A DNA stretch of 28,201 nucleotides from Alphaproteobacteria bacterium (GTDB taxonomy: Bacteria > Pseudomonadota > Alphaproteobacteria > JAJTHO01), in contig JAJTHO010000066.1 in NCBI GenBank assembly GCA_021297975.1, positions 1 to 28,201 of the forward strand, in the 5' to 3' direction. Positions 1 to 7,783 of this stretch are shown here, piece after piece. The position numbers and the translations under genes were made by a program. The notes below the pieces were generated by a model. The model made no database searches. It was not told the origin of the DNA and saw nothing but the letters and a program-made list of their open reading frames with translations. How positions within the stretch are numbered: the first letter of the stretch is position 1; every line of letters begins with the position of its first letter.

Positions 1-151
1 GCGGCAGCACTTCTTCACGCATATATCGGTTCAGCGCATCGTGGCTCACGTGCTCGCTATGCTCGGCATAGTACGTCTGTGTGTAGTTGATCTGGCTTAA
101 CAGCAAAAACTGGCTGTAGTCTTTATACGACACGCTGCGTTGACGGGACAT
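1..151 (-). CDS. transposase N-terminus (partial, runs off window)
   Basis: The minus strand reads an open frame from ATG at 149-151 to the window edge, about 50 residues, beginning MSRQRSVSYKDYSQF and containing QINYTQTYYAEHSEHVSHDA and NRYMREE. A short N-terminal segment of the form 'NYT-x-T-x(2)-AEH-x(4)-SHD-x-(L/I)NR-(Y/F)-(M/L)R' is typical of DDE transposases usually filed under IS4/IS701-like groups; that assignment is from memory of the family. An AAGAGG ribosome-binding site sits a few bases before the ATG. The catalytic DDE residues lie outside the window, so intactness cannot be judged. The neighbouring AT-rich unknown ORFs fit an accessory segment. Confidence 0.65.
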   Translation of the reverse strand, partial: MSRQRSVSYKDYSQFLLLSQINYTQTYYAEHSEHVSHDALNRYMREEVLP

Positions 152-195
152 CTTTATGCCTCTTTTTTTAAAGGCATCTATCAGCTTTCTTCCGG

Positions 196-222
196 GATGT
201 TAACGCGTAAGTCCTAACAGGA
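196..222. mobile_element. possible terminal end of the adjacent insertion sequence
   Basis: Between the transposase start and the ORF at 228 lies GTTAACGCGTAAGTCCTAAC. A terminal motif like GCGTAAGTCCTA (minus strand TAGGACTTACGC) occurs at the ends of several IS4/IS701-like elements, so this may be the inverted repeat. The other end of the element is outside the window, so the match cannot be confirmed. If correct, the element ends only a few bases before the ribosome-binding site of the next ORF. Confidence 0.3.
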
Positions 223-227
223 TTATT

Positions 228-776
228 ATGGCTAACGAAGATACGAGTCGGTATACGGATCAAACTGCTTTCGTTGATTTTGCTCTAGAGGTGAACGAAC
301 AAAGCAGGACCAGCTTATATAAGCTTGTTCAAGTGCTTAGTACTGCCTATGATGTTGATGATGGTATTGGGATAGAAGCCACAACTGAGCAGAAAGAGGC
401 GGGTGTAGCGGCTATCAATAAGGTCTTGAGAGAGAAAAACAAAACTGACTACATATTTGAAGATATAGAGTCAGCGGATATAGCGCATCCTATCAGAGAG
501 GTATATTTGCTGGAGCACGTCGTAAGAAATTATGGCTCAGGACGTTTTTTGGACAAATTTTTGGACGATGTGGCGAAGCAGTTACCGCTTGAGCATCCAA
601 TTAATGCAAAACGAGAGTTATTTCAGCCTGATTCTGTACATGGCTCTTTGAAGTTAAAATCTTATACAGAATCATTCTGTGTCGATGACCCTCGCCCAAT
701 GGCTGATGATGTACGAACGGTGCATAATTTATGGGGCTGGGAATGGAAACAATATCTCAAGAATTATACGAAATAG
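228..776 (+). CDS. hypothetical protein, 182 aa
   Basis: This ORF begins MANEDTSRYTDQ and has an AGGA ribosome-binding site about 8 bases before its ATG. I do not recognise a family. The protein is acidic, predicted mainly helical, and has no signal peptide or membrane segment. Composition is clearly AT-richer than the housekeeping genes to the right, which suggests acquisition from elsewhere. It overlaps the next ORF (start 731 or 743) by 34-46 bases, so the two are probably co-expressed and may work together. The 5' neighbour is a transposase gene on the opposite strand, so transcription could come from a promoter inside or at the end of that element. Confidence 0.6.
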   Translation: MANEDTSRYTDQTAFVDFALEVNEQSRTSLYKLVQVLSTAYDVDDGIGIEATTEQKEAGVAAINKVLREKNKTDYIFEDIESADIAHPIREVYLLEHVVRNYGSGRFLDKFLDDVAKQLPLEHPINAKRELFQPDSVHGSLKLKSYTESFCVDDPRPMADDVRTVHNLWGWEWKQYLKNYTK

Positions 777-1423
777 ATCCTTATCGCACAGCATTGCACA
801 AGGATTGGAATGAAAGAGAAGAATTGGATAAACGGAGAAACTCTTTTAGTCCAGCGAAACCATTTGTGGAAGCCATTGAAAATAATGGAAAGTTCATAGC
901 CGTTGTTGGTGTGGCAAGATACAATGCCGAGAGAGCCTTAACGCAAGCAGAGGGTAACTTATTTGATGTTGATACCCAGCTAACCGTTTGGGCAGACGCG
1001 GCGATGTATGATGGTGATATTGAGTTATTCAAGGCATCGGTAAAACAGCATGCGGTTAAAAGTCGCGCCGCTGACCCAGATCAATATAGAACTTTAAAAG
1101 GCTATGTCGATGCAAACTATAATGATGCCCATCAACAGTCTGCAATGGGATGTATTCAAAAATACCCACCATATTATGCTAGCAGTGCCTATTATGATAG
1201 TAGTGGCAAGCCAACAACGCAGTACTTAATGGGGGATAGTAAAGACAGCTTAGCAGTAAGCTCTTCAAGTAAACAAGCAAACAAGCAAACAAGCAAACAA
1301 GCAAACAAGCAAACGCAATATCAGAAAATAATCCCAACCAAGATGGTTCCAATCACCTTCCGCAAGAAAAAACCGTTGATCAAAAAATTGATGATAAAGC
1401 AGACGAGCTTTATCGGGGACTGA
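731..1423 (+). CDS. hypothetical protein with frame-breaking 8-bp repeat array (current in-frame product)
   Basis: The ORF starts at ATG 731 or, more likely, ATG 743 and overlaps the preceding gene. Its first 180 codons look like a normal soluble protein of unknown family. At 1271-1310 it enters five copies of AAACAAGC, encoding a Lys/Gln/Asn/Ala/Thr/Ser stretch. After the array the current frame gives a lysine-rich tail ending at 1423. A different frame (1312-1594) continues with much more protein-like sequence (DELYRGLINHDQKIEDIFEQ and on) to a TAG at 1594-1596. With one repeat fewer, or two more, the two parts would join into a protein of about 285 residues from 731. This looks like a slipping-repeat (phase-variable) locus, here in the out-of-frame state. 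A plain inactivating mutation or sequencing error remains possible. Confidence 0.6.
   Translation: MGLGMETISQELYEIDPYRTALHKDWNEREELDKRRNSFSPAKPFVEAIENNGKFIAVVGVARYNAERALTQAEGNLFDVDTQLTVWADAAMYDGDIELFKASVKQHAVKSRAADPDQYRTLKGYVDANYNDAHQQSAMGCIQKYPPYYASSAYYDSSGKPTTQYLMGDSKDSLAVSSSSKQANKQTSKQANKQTQYQKIIPTKMVPITFRKKKPLIKKLMIKQTSFIGD
1271..1310. repeat. tandem repeat (AAACAAGC)x5 inside an ORF
   Basis: Five perfect 8-bp units occupy exactly 40 bases, followed by a partial AAAC. Because 8 is not a multiple of 3, every gain or loss of a unit changes the downstream reading frame. This is the classic layout of a contingency-locus simple-sequence repeat prone to slipped-strand mispairing. Perfect identity of the units argues for recent expansion or ongoing slippage. 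Confidence 0.9.
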
Positions 1424-1596
1424 TCAATCATGATCAAAAAATAGAGGATATTTTTGAGCAGGCCGACAAGGCAATGAGTGACCCAAAAGCAAGAGATCCT
1501 AATGACCCTGCGTATATCGAGGCTATGGCCTACTTGAAAGTGCGTTACATACTGTCTGGTGAAATAGAACGTTTTGGAAATATAGGTAGAGACTAG
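1312..1596 (+). other. out-of-frame 3' coding part of the repeat-containing ORF
   Basis: This frame is offset by two bases from the frame of the upstream ORF and stays open for 94 codons to TAG 1594-1596. It encodes a charged, helical sequence including HDQKIEDIFEQADKAMSDPK and AYIEAMAYLKVRYILSGEIE. There is no strong independent start with a ribosome-binding site at its beginning, so it is best read as the C-terminal part of the protein that begins at 731/743. Its family is unknown to me. The 'pdpayieamaylk' region is faintly like small secretion-needle proteins, but this is too weak to use. Confidence 0.6.
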
Positions 1597-1614
1597 CCAA
1601 GCGTAATCTCTACC
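1585..1614. terminator. convergent hairpin between unknown ORF and skp
   Basis: GGTAGAGA (1585-1592) and TCTCTACC (1607-1614) form a perfect 8-bp inverted repeat with a 14-base loop that contains the TAG stop of the upstream frame. On the plus strand a short T-run (TAGTTTTTC, 1620-1626) follows. The minus-strand skp transcript also ends here, so it could act in both directions. Confidence 0.5.
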
Positions 1615-1618
1615 GCCG

Positions 1619-2233
1619 TTAGTTTTTCTTGCCGCCTTTGCCGCCCTTATCCGCATCCGCCGCCTCACCCTCGCGGACATCAACCTTCACAGCGGGGAGT
1701 TCATCGTTCAGCTTGGCTAACACATCCTTGGTGATGTCCATCGCGCTCTCTACCAGAATAACCTGTGCATTAGGCAGCACCATCATCAATTTGCGCTCTT
1801 CGGCAATTTTCGAGACAATCTCCACGACTTTACGCTGCACCGTATCAATACCGCGTGCGTAGGCAACCTCTAAGGCGCGCTTCTTTTCCTGCATATCCCG
1901 CTGAACGTCGCCGATTTTACGCTCAAATTCTTTGCGTTTCTGGCTATAGGCTTCTGGCTCTAACACCGTGCGCTGGCGTCCGAGTTCCTTTTCTGCGTCG
2001 CGGAGGTTATTTTCCTGCGCGGTGATTTGCTGCTGGTACTTACCATGCTGCTTTTCAATTTGTTCTTGAATGGATTTTGCGGCGGTGGATTCGCGCATCA
2101 GCAGTTGCATATCCACCACTGCAATACTGGAGCGCAGCGCTTCCCGCGCCGCATCAACCGCTGCTGCATCGGCGGCCTGTGCCGCGTTCACCACAAACAC
2201 ACCCAGCACCCATGCAACCAGCAAACGCATCAT
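1619..2233 (-). CDS. skp: Skp/OmpH-family periplasmic chaperone
   Basis: The 204-residue protein starts with a signal peptide (residues 1-20, cleavage after AAQA). A mature OmpH-like domain follows: SIAVVDMQLLMRES at the start, a long charged coiled-coil (about 50-150, many Lys/Glu/Gln), then a return strand around KLMMVLPNAQVILVESAMDIT. This is the order seen in Skp, which holds unfolded outer-membrane proteins in the periplasm and delivers them to the BAM complex. The tail is rich in Gly and Lys (DKGGKGGKKN), a lineage-specific extension. It lies 3 bases downstream of the bamA stop and is the last gene of the envelope operon, which matches the usual bamA-skp order. The start could be either of two adjacent ATG codons. 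Confidence 0.88.
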   Translation of the reverse strand: MMRLLVAWVLGVFVVNAAQAADAAAVDAAREALRSSIAVVDMQLLMRESTAAKSIQEQIEKQHGKYQQQITAQENNLRDAEKELGRQRTVLEPEAYSQKRKEFERKIGDVQRDMQEKKRALEVAYARGIDTVQRKVVEIVSKIAEERKLMMVLPNAQVILVESAMDITKDVLAKLNDELPAVKVDVREGEAADADKGGKGGKKN

Positions 2234-2236
2234 ACC

Positions 2237-4510
2237 TTAAAACCTCGTGCCAAAGTTAAAGCGGAAAAATTCGGTGCGGTCATATTCTTCTTTCGCGATA
2301 GCTTGCGCCAAATCAACCCGCACGGGACCAAAAGGTGAACGCCATGTTAGCCCAAAGCCTGCCGCGGCACGAATAGAGCCGTTATCAAAAATCCCAGTGG
2401 AGGATTGATCCGGATCAGCCAACGTGCCCGCATCAACAAACGAGCGCCCGGAAATGCCCAAATCTTCGGGTAAACCCAAGGGGAAGCGCATCTCTGCGGT
2501 ACCAGTTGCATACAGTTTACCGCCCAACGCATCCCGCGTCAGCTTATCACGGGGGCCAATCCCCGCCTGTTCAAAGCCGCGCAAGTTATTACCGCCGACA
2601 AAGAAACGGTCGTTAATACGCACCTTTTCATCGCCGTATCCGCCAATAAAGCCGGCCTCGTTTTCAAAGCCAAACACCCACTCTTCTTCGCCCAGAGGGA
2701 AGAAGAAGCCAGAGCCGAGTGTCGAGCGCACGTATTTCACATCACCGCCCAAACCGGCGATTTCGTTGCCGCCGCGCACATAATACCCCTGGCTGGGTTC
2801 CTGGCGATTGTCGCGCTTATCATAGACCAAATCATGACCAACGGCAGAGGTTAATGCCTTGCCTTCTTGCTGCTTAATAAACGCGGAAGCGCCGCTGTCC
2901 ACGTTGCTGATACGCACATCACGCAGCACATAGCGCAACGTATGGCGCAAATCCTCGGCCAGCTCATAGCCCACGCGCAAACCGCCACCGGTGCGCTGCT
3001 CATCATACGAGCTTTCTTGCTGCAATTCACTGGTGGTACGGAACAGGTCAATACCGCCCGACATATCGCGGCCAAAGAGGTAGGGCTCGGTGAACGACAA
3101 ATCATACTCTTGGCGGCGGGCGCTGATGGTCGTTGAAATAGTCACGTCCTGCCCGCGCCCAAGGAAGTTACGCTCACGCAAACGAATATCACCCAGCAGC
3201 GATTCGGTGGACGAGAAACCCGCCCCAACGGAAATTTCCCCGGTTGATTGCTCCTCGATATTAACCTGAATATCGGTTCTATCGGGCGCGGTGCCTTGGG
3301 CGTTTTTGATGTCAACTTTTGAGAAGTAGCCGAGGTTTTTCAACCGGCGCTCTGTTTCTTTGATTTTATCCGTGTTGAACGGGTCACCCTCGGCCAATTG
3401 GAATTCCCGGCGCACCACGCTATCGAGCGTGCGCACGTTGCCCGCGATGTTAATGCGGTCAACATACACCTTGGGGCCTTCTTGAATTTCATAGGTTATC
3501 GCGATGGTGTTGGCCGTTTCGTCTTTTTGAAATTGCGGGGTTATTTCCACAAAGGCGTAGCCCAGGTTGCCGAGCGCTTCGGTTATTTTGGCAACGGTTT
3601 TTTCCACCTTGCGGTTGTTGAAATCGTCGCCTTCATTAAGCAAAGAGAGAACACGGAAGGACTCTGCGTCGATATTTTTCAGGCTGCTGCTGAAATTCAC
3701 TTTGCTGACCTGATATTTCTCGCCTTCGGCAACGGTTACGGTGATGAAAAAGCTGGTTTTATCTTGGGAAAGCTCGGCTGCATTGGAGACCACACGAAAA
3801 TCCGCATAGCCATTTTCCAGGTAATGGCGGCGCAGCAATTCTTCGTCAAACGAGAGCCTATCGGGGTCATACGAATCATCGGAGGAGAGCAAACGCCACC
3901 AGGCGGATTCCTTTGTTGCAACCACCGTGCGCAGCGTGCTGTCGGTGAAGGCTTTGTTGCCGACAAAGGTTATCCGGCGCACTTCGGTGCGCTTGCCTTC
4001 GTTGATTTCAAAGACTAAATCGACGCGGTTTTGCTCTAAGGTGACGATTTTCGGGTCAACGCTCGCGGCAAAGCGGCCACTGCGGCGGTATAAATCCAAG
4101 AGGCGCTGCACATCGTTTTGCACTTTCGTGCGGGTATAGACCGTGCGGCTGCGCAGCTGGACTTCTTTTTCTAGTGTTTCGGTTGAAAGCGCGGAGTTGC
4201 CCTCAAAACTGACCTTGTTAATCACCGGGTTTTCTTTGATTTTTACCAGCAAAACTTGGCCTTCGCGCACAAGCTGTACATCGGCAAAAAGCCCGGTTCG
4301 GAACAGGCTTTTCAGGCTGGTATCAAGCAAGCCGGGGTCAAACGCATCGCCTTTACGGACTGCGATATACGAGCGAACGGTTGCTTCATCCACCCGCTCA
4401 ATACCCTCAATTTTAATGGCGGCAATACCATCCTCAGCCGCAAGAGACGGTGTGGAAAGGCTCACAGCAAAGGCCGCGAGCAGAATAATGACAAGGGTGC
4501 AGTACCGCAT
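2237..4510 (-). CDS. bamA: outer membrane protein assembly factor BamA
   Basis: I take ATG 4510 as the start: it opens a clear signal peptide (MRYCTLVIILLAAF..., cleavage after residue 24) and has GAGAAG upstream. An upstream in-frame start at 4564 would bury the signal. The 757-residue product has about five POTRA repeats in the first 400 or so residues (for example VNKVSFEGNSALSTE-type strands and YVDRINIAGNVRTLDSVVRR), followed by a 16-strand-type barrel. The conserved loop-6 motif is present as NNLRGFEQAG, and the chain ends in Phe, as expected of an outer-membrane signal. BamA folds and inserts barrel proteins into the outer membrane. It sits between rseP and skp, as in many proteobacteria. 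Confidence 0.95.
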   Translation of the reverse strand: MRYCTLVIILLAAFAVSLSTPSLAAEDGIAAIKIEGIERVDEATVRSYIAVRKGDAFDPGLLDTSLKSLFRTGLFADVQLVREGQVLLVKIKENPVINKVSFEGNSALSTETLEKEVQLRSRTVYTRTKVQNDVQRLLDLYRRSGRFAASVDPKIVTLEQNRVDLVFEINEGKRTEVRRITFVGNKAFTDSTLRTVVATKESAWWRLLSSDDSYDPDRLSFDEELLRRHYLENGYADFRVVSNAAELSQDKTSFFITVTVAEGEKYQVSKVNFSSSLKNIDAESFRVLSLLNEGDDFNNRKVEKTVAKITEALGNLGYAFVEITPQFQKDETANTIAITYEIQEGPKVYVDRINIAGNVRTLDSVVRREFQLAEGDPFNTDKIKETERRLKNLGYFSKVDIKNAQGTAPDRTDIQVNIEEQSTGEISVGAGFSSTESLLGDIRLRERNFLGRGQDVTISTTISARRQEYDLSFTEPYLFGRDMSGGIDLFRTTSELQQESSYDEQRTGGGLRVGYELAEDLRHTLRYVLRDVRISNVDSGASAFIKQQEGKALTSAVGHDLVYDKRDNRQEPSQGYYVRGGNEIAGLGGDVKYVRSTLGSGFFFPLGEEEWVFGFENEAGFIGGYGDEKVRINDRFFVGGNNLRGFEQAGIGPRDKLTRDALGGKLYATGTAEMRFPLGLPEDLGISGRSFVDAGTLADPDQSSTGIFDNGSIRAAAGFGLTWRSPFGPVRVDLAQAIAKEEYDRTEFFRFNFGTRF

Positions 4511-4582
4511 TTTTATATTTCTTCTCAAAACACCACTAGCAACGCCCTTGTAAACTACAAGCAAAAGCCGCCGCCTCGCCGG

Positions 4583-4608
4583 AAAAAGCGGTAGTTGTGG
4601 CCGCTTTT
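4583..4608 (-). terminator. hairpin between rseP and bamA
   Basis: AAAAGCGG and CCGCTTTT (4584-4591 and 4601-4608) form a perfect 8-bp stem with a 9-base loop. Read on the minus strand, the 3' arm ends in CCGCTTTTT. It lies in the 123-base gap between rseP and bamA, the only sizeable gap in the operon, so it may be an intrinsic terminator or partial attenuator with a separate promoter for bamA downstream. The T-run is short, so read-through is likely. Confidence 0.45.
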
Positions 4609-4633
4609 GTGGCCGCGCCGCAACACAAAGGAA

Positions 4634-5806
4634 TCAGATTAGCTTGCCGAACAGCCCGCCCACAACGGAAACACCACAATCAAGGATGCTCGCATCTTCT
4701 GGTTGCGTCTCACACAGCCGCGCCACATCATTACTGGTTGCAAACACCATCAGCAGCAGAATCAGGCCGATTCCCGCCATACCAAACCATTCCTGCACCC
4801 GCTCAGACAAAGGCTTACCGCGCGCCCATTCGGCGCCGTAAAACACCAGATGCCCGCCGTCTAAGCCCGGCACCGGCAGCAAGTTTATCAGCCCCAGATT
4901 CACGGATAACAGCGCAAGAAACGTGATAAACGAGGCAAGGCCATATTCCGCAACCTTGTGCGAGACCTGATAAATCTGGATGGGCCCGCCCACTTCTTTA
5001 AAGCTGCGCGCACCGCTGACGATTTCCCATAAGCCGTTTAGGATATCGCCAGTCATCAGCCAGGTGCGGCTTATCGCCTCCGGCACAGCCTCAACAATAC
5101 CCAATTTCCGTGTCTCAAAGGTTCCAGAACGCACCCCCAAAAGCCCGGTGCGGTGGACTTTACCGAAGGTGTCGGTCGTTTCTTTCAAATCCGGCGATAT
5201 AACCTGTGTTTGCCGCATACCGCCGCGCTCGATCACAAATTCCAGCGGCTCGGCGGGGCGCACACGAATAAGGCGTTGCAATTGATCGAAGCTCTTAATC
5301 TCTGTGCCTTCTATCGAGATAATCGTATCGCCAACCTGCAAACCGCCGCGCTCGGCTGCGCTTTGCGGCATCACTTCAGAAATAATCGGCGGCGCATAGG
5401 GCTGACCAATCGTGACATACAGCCCCGCCATGAGCACCAACGCGAGGATAAAATTGGCCATCGGCCCCGCCGCAACAATCGCCGTCCGCTGGCTAAGGGA
5501 TTTCCCGAAAAAGGCCTTATTTTGCTGGGCAGTGGTTAATTCCGGCGCCTCGCCCGTTTTGACACTCGCGGGATTGGTGTCGCCCACCATTTTAACGTAG
5601 CCGCCGAGCGGAATCAGCGAGAATTTCCAGCGCGTGCCGTGTTTATCATTCCAGCCAAACAATTCAGGCCCAAAACCGATGGAAAACGTCTCAATCCCCA
5701 CACCGCAGCGCCGCGCAACGGCATAATGCCCCAGCTCATGGAAAAAGACCAAGACAGTGAGCGCAAAAAGAAACGCAAACATGTCGTATTGCAGAAGAAT
5801 GTCCAT
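4634..5806 (-). CDS. rseP: site-2-type intramembrane zinc protease RseP
   Basis: The product is 390 residues, slightly short compared with the two-PDZ enterobacterial form. Zinc ligands are in HELGH (residues 23-27) within the first membrane helix, and the second catalytic motif NLLPVPGLDGGHL has its Asp at 316. A single PDZ domain spans about 137-205 (VMPQSAAERGGLQVGDTIIS). Membrane helices lie around 8-28, 107-133, 292-312 and 340-358. RseP cleaves anti-sigma factors and remnant signal peptides within the inner membrane. Its ATG follows the dxr stop by one base, so translation is probably coupled. Confidence 0.93.
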   Translation of the reverse strand: MDILLQYDMFAFLFALTVLVFFHELGHYAVARRCGVGIETFSIGFGPELFGWNDKHGTRWKFSLIPLGGYVKMVGDTNPASVKTGEAPELTTAQQNKAFFGKSLSQRTAIVAAGPMANFILALVLMAGLYVTIGQPYAPPIISEVMPQSAAERGGLQVGDTIISIEGTEIKSFDQLQRLIRVRPAEPLEFVIERGGMRQTQVISPDLKETTDTFGKVHRTGLLGVRSGTFETRKLGIVEAVPEAISRTWLMTGDILNGLWEIVSGARSFKEVGGPIQIYQVSHKVAEYGLASFITFLALLSVNLGLINLLPVPGLDGGHLVFYGAEWARGKPLSERVQEWFGMAGIGLILLLMVFATSNDVARLCETQPEDASILDCGVSVVGGLFGKLI

Positions 5807-5807
5807 A

Positions 5808-6980
5808 TTACCCAGCGCGTTTGTTTAACCTGCTGATGCACTCTTCAGTAACGGCGCGGGCGCGCGCATCTTCTGCAAAGACATCGTCTATACTATATAT
5901 AGCCCCATTACTGGCATCCGCAAGGCTGCTGGCGCACAGCTCAGCAATCGCTGTAAACGGGATGCGCCCTTTGAGAAATGCCGCAACAGCCACTTCATTC
6001 GCCGCATTGAGGGTAATACAGGCCGCAAGCCCCTTATCCATGGCCGCATAGGCTAAGTGCAAGCACGGATAGCGCGCCGCGTCGGGGGCTGTGAACTGTA
6101 GCCCGTCTGGATACTGGGTTAAATCGAGGCTCGTGGCTGCGCCGGAAAAACGCTGCGGATAGCGCAGCGCAAACGCCAGCGGCACCACCATATCGGCAAC
6201 AGACACATGCGCAAAGCTGCTGCCATCCGTATAGTGCGCGATGGCGTGCACCGCCGCTTGCGGGTGCACCAGCACCTCAATCTGCTGGGGCGGAATATCA
6301 AACAGAAAATGCGCCTCGATAACCTCCAGCGCCTTATTCATCAAGGTTGCGGAATCGACGGAGATTTTCTGCCCCATTGTCCAGATGGGGTGACGGGCGG
6401 CCTCCGCCGGGGTGATGGCGGCAAAGGTGTTCAGCGGACGGGTGCGAAAAGGCCCCCCGGATGCGGTCAGCGTTATTTTACGGAGCGTGTTGTCCTGCCC
6501 CATGCCGCGCAAAAGCTGGAACAGCGCGTTGTGTTCGGAATCAACCGGGATAAGCTGGTTGCCGCTGCTGCTGACAATATCGCGCAGCAATGCCCCGGCG
6601 CAGACGACGCTTTCCTTATTCGCCAGCGCCAGCACCTTCGCGTTTGCCGCCTGAACCAGCGTGGGCGCAAGCCCGGCAACGCCCACAATCGCCGCAACGC
6701 CCACATCCACCGGCTCAGCCGCAGCCTCCAGCAAGGCTTGTTGCCCGGCGGCGGCCTCAATCCCTGTGCCGCTGAGGTGTTCTTTCAGCGCGCTGTAGTG
6801 CGCCGCATCGGCCAATACCGCCCGGCGTGCGCCCGCGTTCCGCGCTGCGGCGGCAAGCCCGGCTGCATCCCGCCCTGCGGCGAGCGTGTGGACGCGGTAT
6901 TGCCCCGGCGTTCCGGCAATAAGGGAGAGTGCCTTCTGCCCGACGGTGCCGGTTGCACCAAAAATGCTGACTGTTTTCAT
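5808..6980 (-). CDS. dxr: 1-deoxy-D-xylulose 5-phosphate reductoisomerase
   Basis: Residues 8-14 (GATGTVG) form the NADPH-binding loop. NKES at 121-124 and PVDSEHNA at 145-152 carry the metal-binding Asp and Glu, SGGPFR at 174-179 is the substrate loop, and a later KISVDSATLMNKALEVIEAH block completes the active site. The 390-residue length is normal. It converts DXP to MEP in the non-mevalonate isoprenoid pathway, feeding the farnesyl chain extended by the UppS enzyme encoded two genes upstream. The start overlaps the cdsA stop by four bases (ATGA), typical of translational coupling. Confidence 0.95.
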   Translation of the reverse strand: MKTVSIFGATGTVGQKALSLIAGTPGQYRVHTLAAGRDAAGLAAAARNAGARRAVLADAAHYSALKEHLSGTGIEAAAGQQALLEAAAEPVDVGVAAIVGVAGLAPTLVQAANAKVLALANKESVVCAGALLRDIVSSSGNQLIPVDSEHNALFQLLRGMGQDNTLRKITLTASGGPFRTRPLNTFAAITPAEAARHPIWTMGQKISVDSATLMNKALEVIEAHFLFDIPPQQIEVLVHPQAAVHAIAHYTDGSSFAHVSVADMVVPLAFALRYPQRFSGAATSLDLTQYPDGLQFTAPDAARYPCLHLAYAAMDKGLAACITLNAANEVAVAAFLKGRIPFTAIAELCASSLADASNGAIYSIDDVFAEDARARAVTEECISRLNKRAG

Positions 6981-7783
6981 TGATACCAGGCTTCTAGCAC
7001 CATCAGACCCACCGCCGCCAGCGGTAACGGCAGCAGCGTGCTGTCGAGCCTATCCAGAAAGCCGCCGTGGCCGGGGATAAAATTGCTGCTGTCTTTGACG
7101 TTAAAACGGCGTTTAAAGGCGGATTCCGCCAAATCGCTAAGGGTTGCGAGCGCCGCAATCCCTAGCCCCAGCCCAATGGCCGCGCCCCAATCGTTAAGGC
7201 TGAAATCATCCACTTGAAAATACCGCGCCGCCGCGCTGGCCAAGATAGCCGCAACCAAGCCGCCATACAGCCCTTCCCAGGTTTTCTTCGGCGAAACGCT
7301 TGGCCACAAGGGGCGCTTGCCGTAACGCCGCCCGGTGAGGTAGGCCGCCGTATCCGCCGCCCAAATAATCACAAGCCCGGTCAACATCCCCGCAGCCCCC
7401 AGCACCTCATACACATACACCGCTGATAAAAGCGCCACCATCGGCACGGCAAAAATCCCCGCCGCCCAGAGGCTGCTGCGCTTATACAAAACAAACGCCA
7501 GAAAAAACGTTGTCAGGCACACAAGCTGCATCATGGTGCGATCCTCAAGCAACAACCCGATAACAACAAGCAGCGGCGCCGCCCCGCTCCAGAGGAGCCG
7601 CTGCACGGCGGCATCAAGCTTGGCAACGGTTGCGCCCTCATACAGCATCAGCCCCGCCAGAATGGCGGCATAGGCGTTAAAGGTGGGCGCGCCAAACCAC
7701 AGCGCGGTGAGCGTGACCAGTATCAGCACGGCGCCCGATTGCACGCGCAGTGCGAGGCTGGTATCAGGCTGAACAGCGCTCAT
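6977..7783 (-). CDS. cdsA: phosphatidate cytidylyltransferase (CDP-diglyceride synthase)
   Basis: The 268-residue protein has about seven or eight membrane segments and ends with the family signature: SAFKR, four residues, KDSSNFIPGHGGFLDRLDS. SPKKTWEGLYGG, another conserved block, lies before it. It makes CDP-diacylglycerol from phosphatidate and CTP at the inner membrane, the entry point to all phospholipids. Its ATG overlaps the uppS stop by four bases, and its stop overlaps the dxr ATG by four bases, so the three genes form one translationally coupled block. Confidence 0.93.
   Translation of the reverse strand: MSAVQPDTSLALRVQSGAVLILVTLTALWFGAPTFNAYAAILAGLMLYEGATVAKLDAAVQRLLWSGAAPLLVVIGLLLEDRTMMQLVCLTTFFLAFVLYKRSSLWAAGIFAVPMVALLSAVYVYEVLGAAGMLTGLVIIWAADTAAYLTGRRYGKRPLWPSVSPKKTWEGLYGGLVAAILASAAARYFQVDDFSLNDWGAAIGLGLGIAALATLSDLAESAFKRRFNVKDSSNFIPGHGGFLDRLDSTLLPLPLAAVGLMVLEAWYQ

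Noticed and set aside
1271..1310. CRISPR-like repeat array
   Set aside because: The units are 8 bases and contiguous, with no spacers; this is a simple tandem repeat.
1312..1596. Similarity of the out-of-frame tail to a secretion needle protein
   Set aside because: Only a vague resemblance in a short helical segment; no secretion genes nearby.
3398..4018. A 206-codon plus-strand frame within bamA
   Set aside because: It is antisense to a clearly conserved BamA POTRA region, lacks a ribosome-binding site and has no protein-like motif of its own.
6207..6983. A 258-codon plus-strand frame opposite dxr
   Set aside because: The dxr motifs on the other strand explain the open frame; high GC makes long antisense frames common here.
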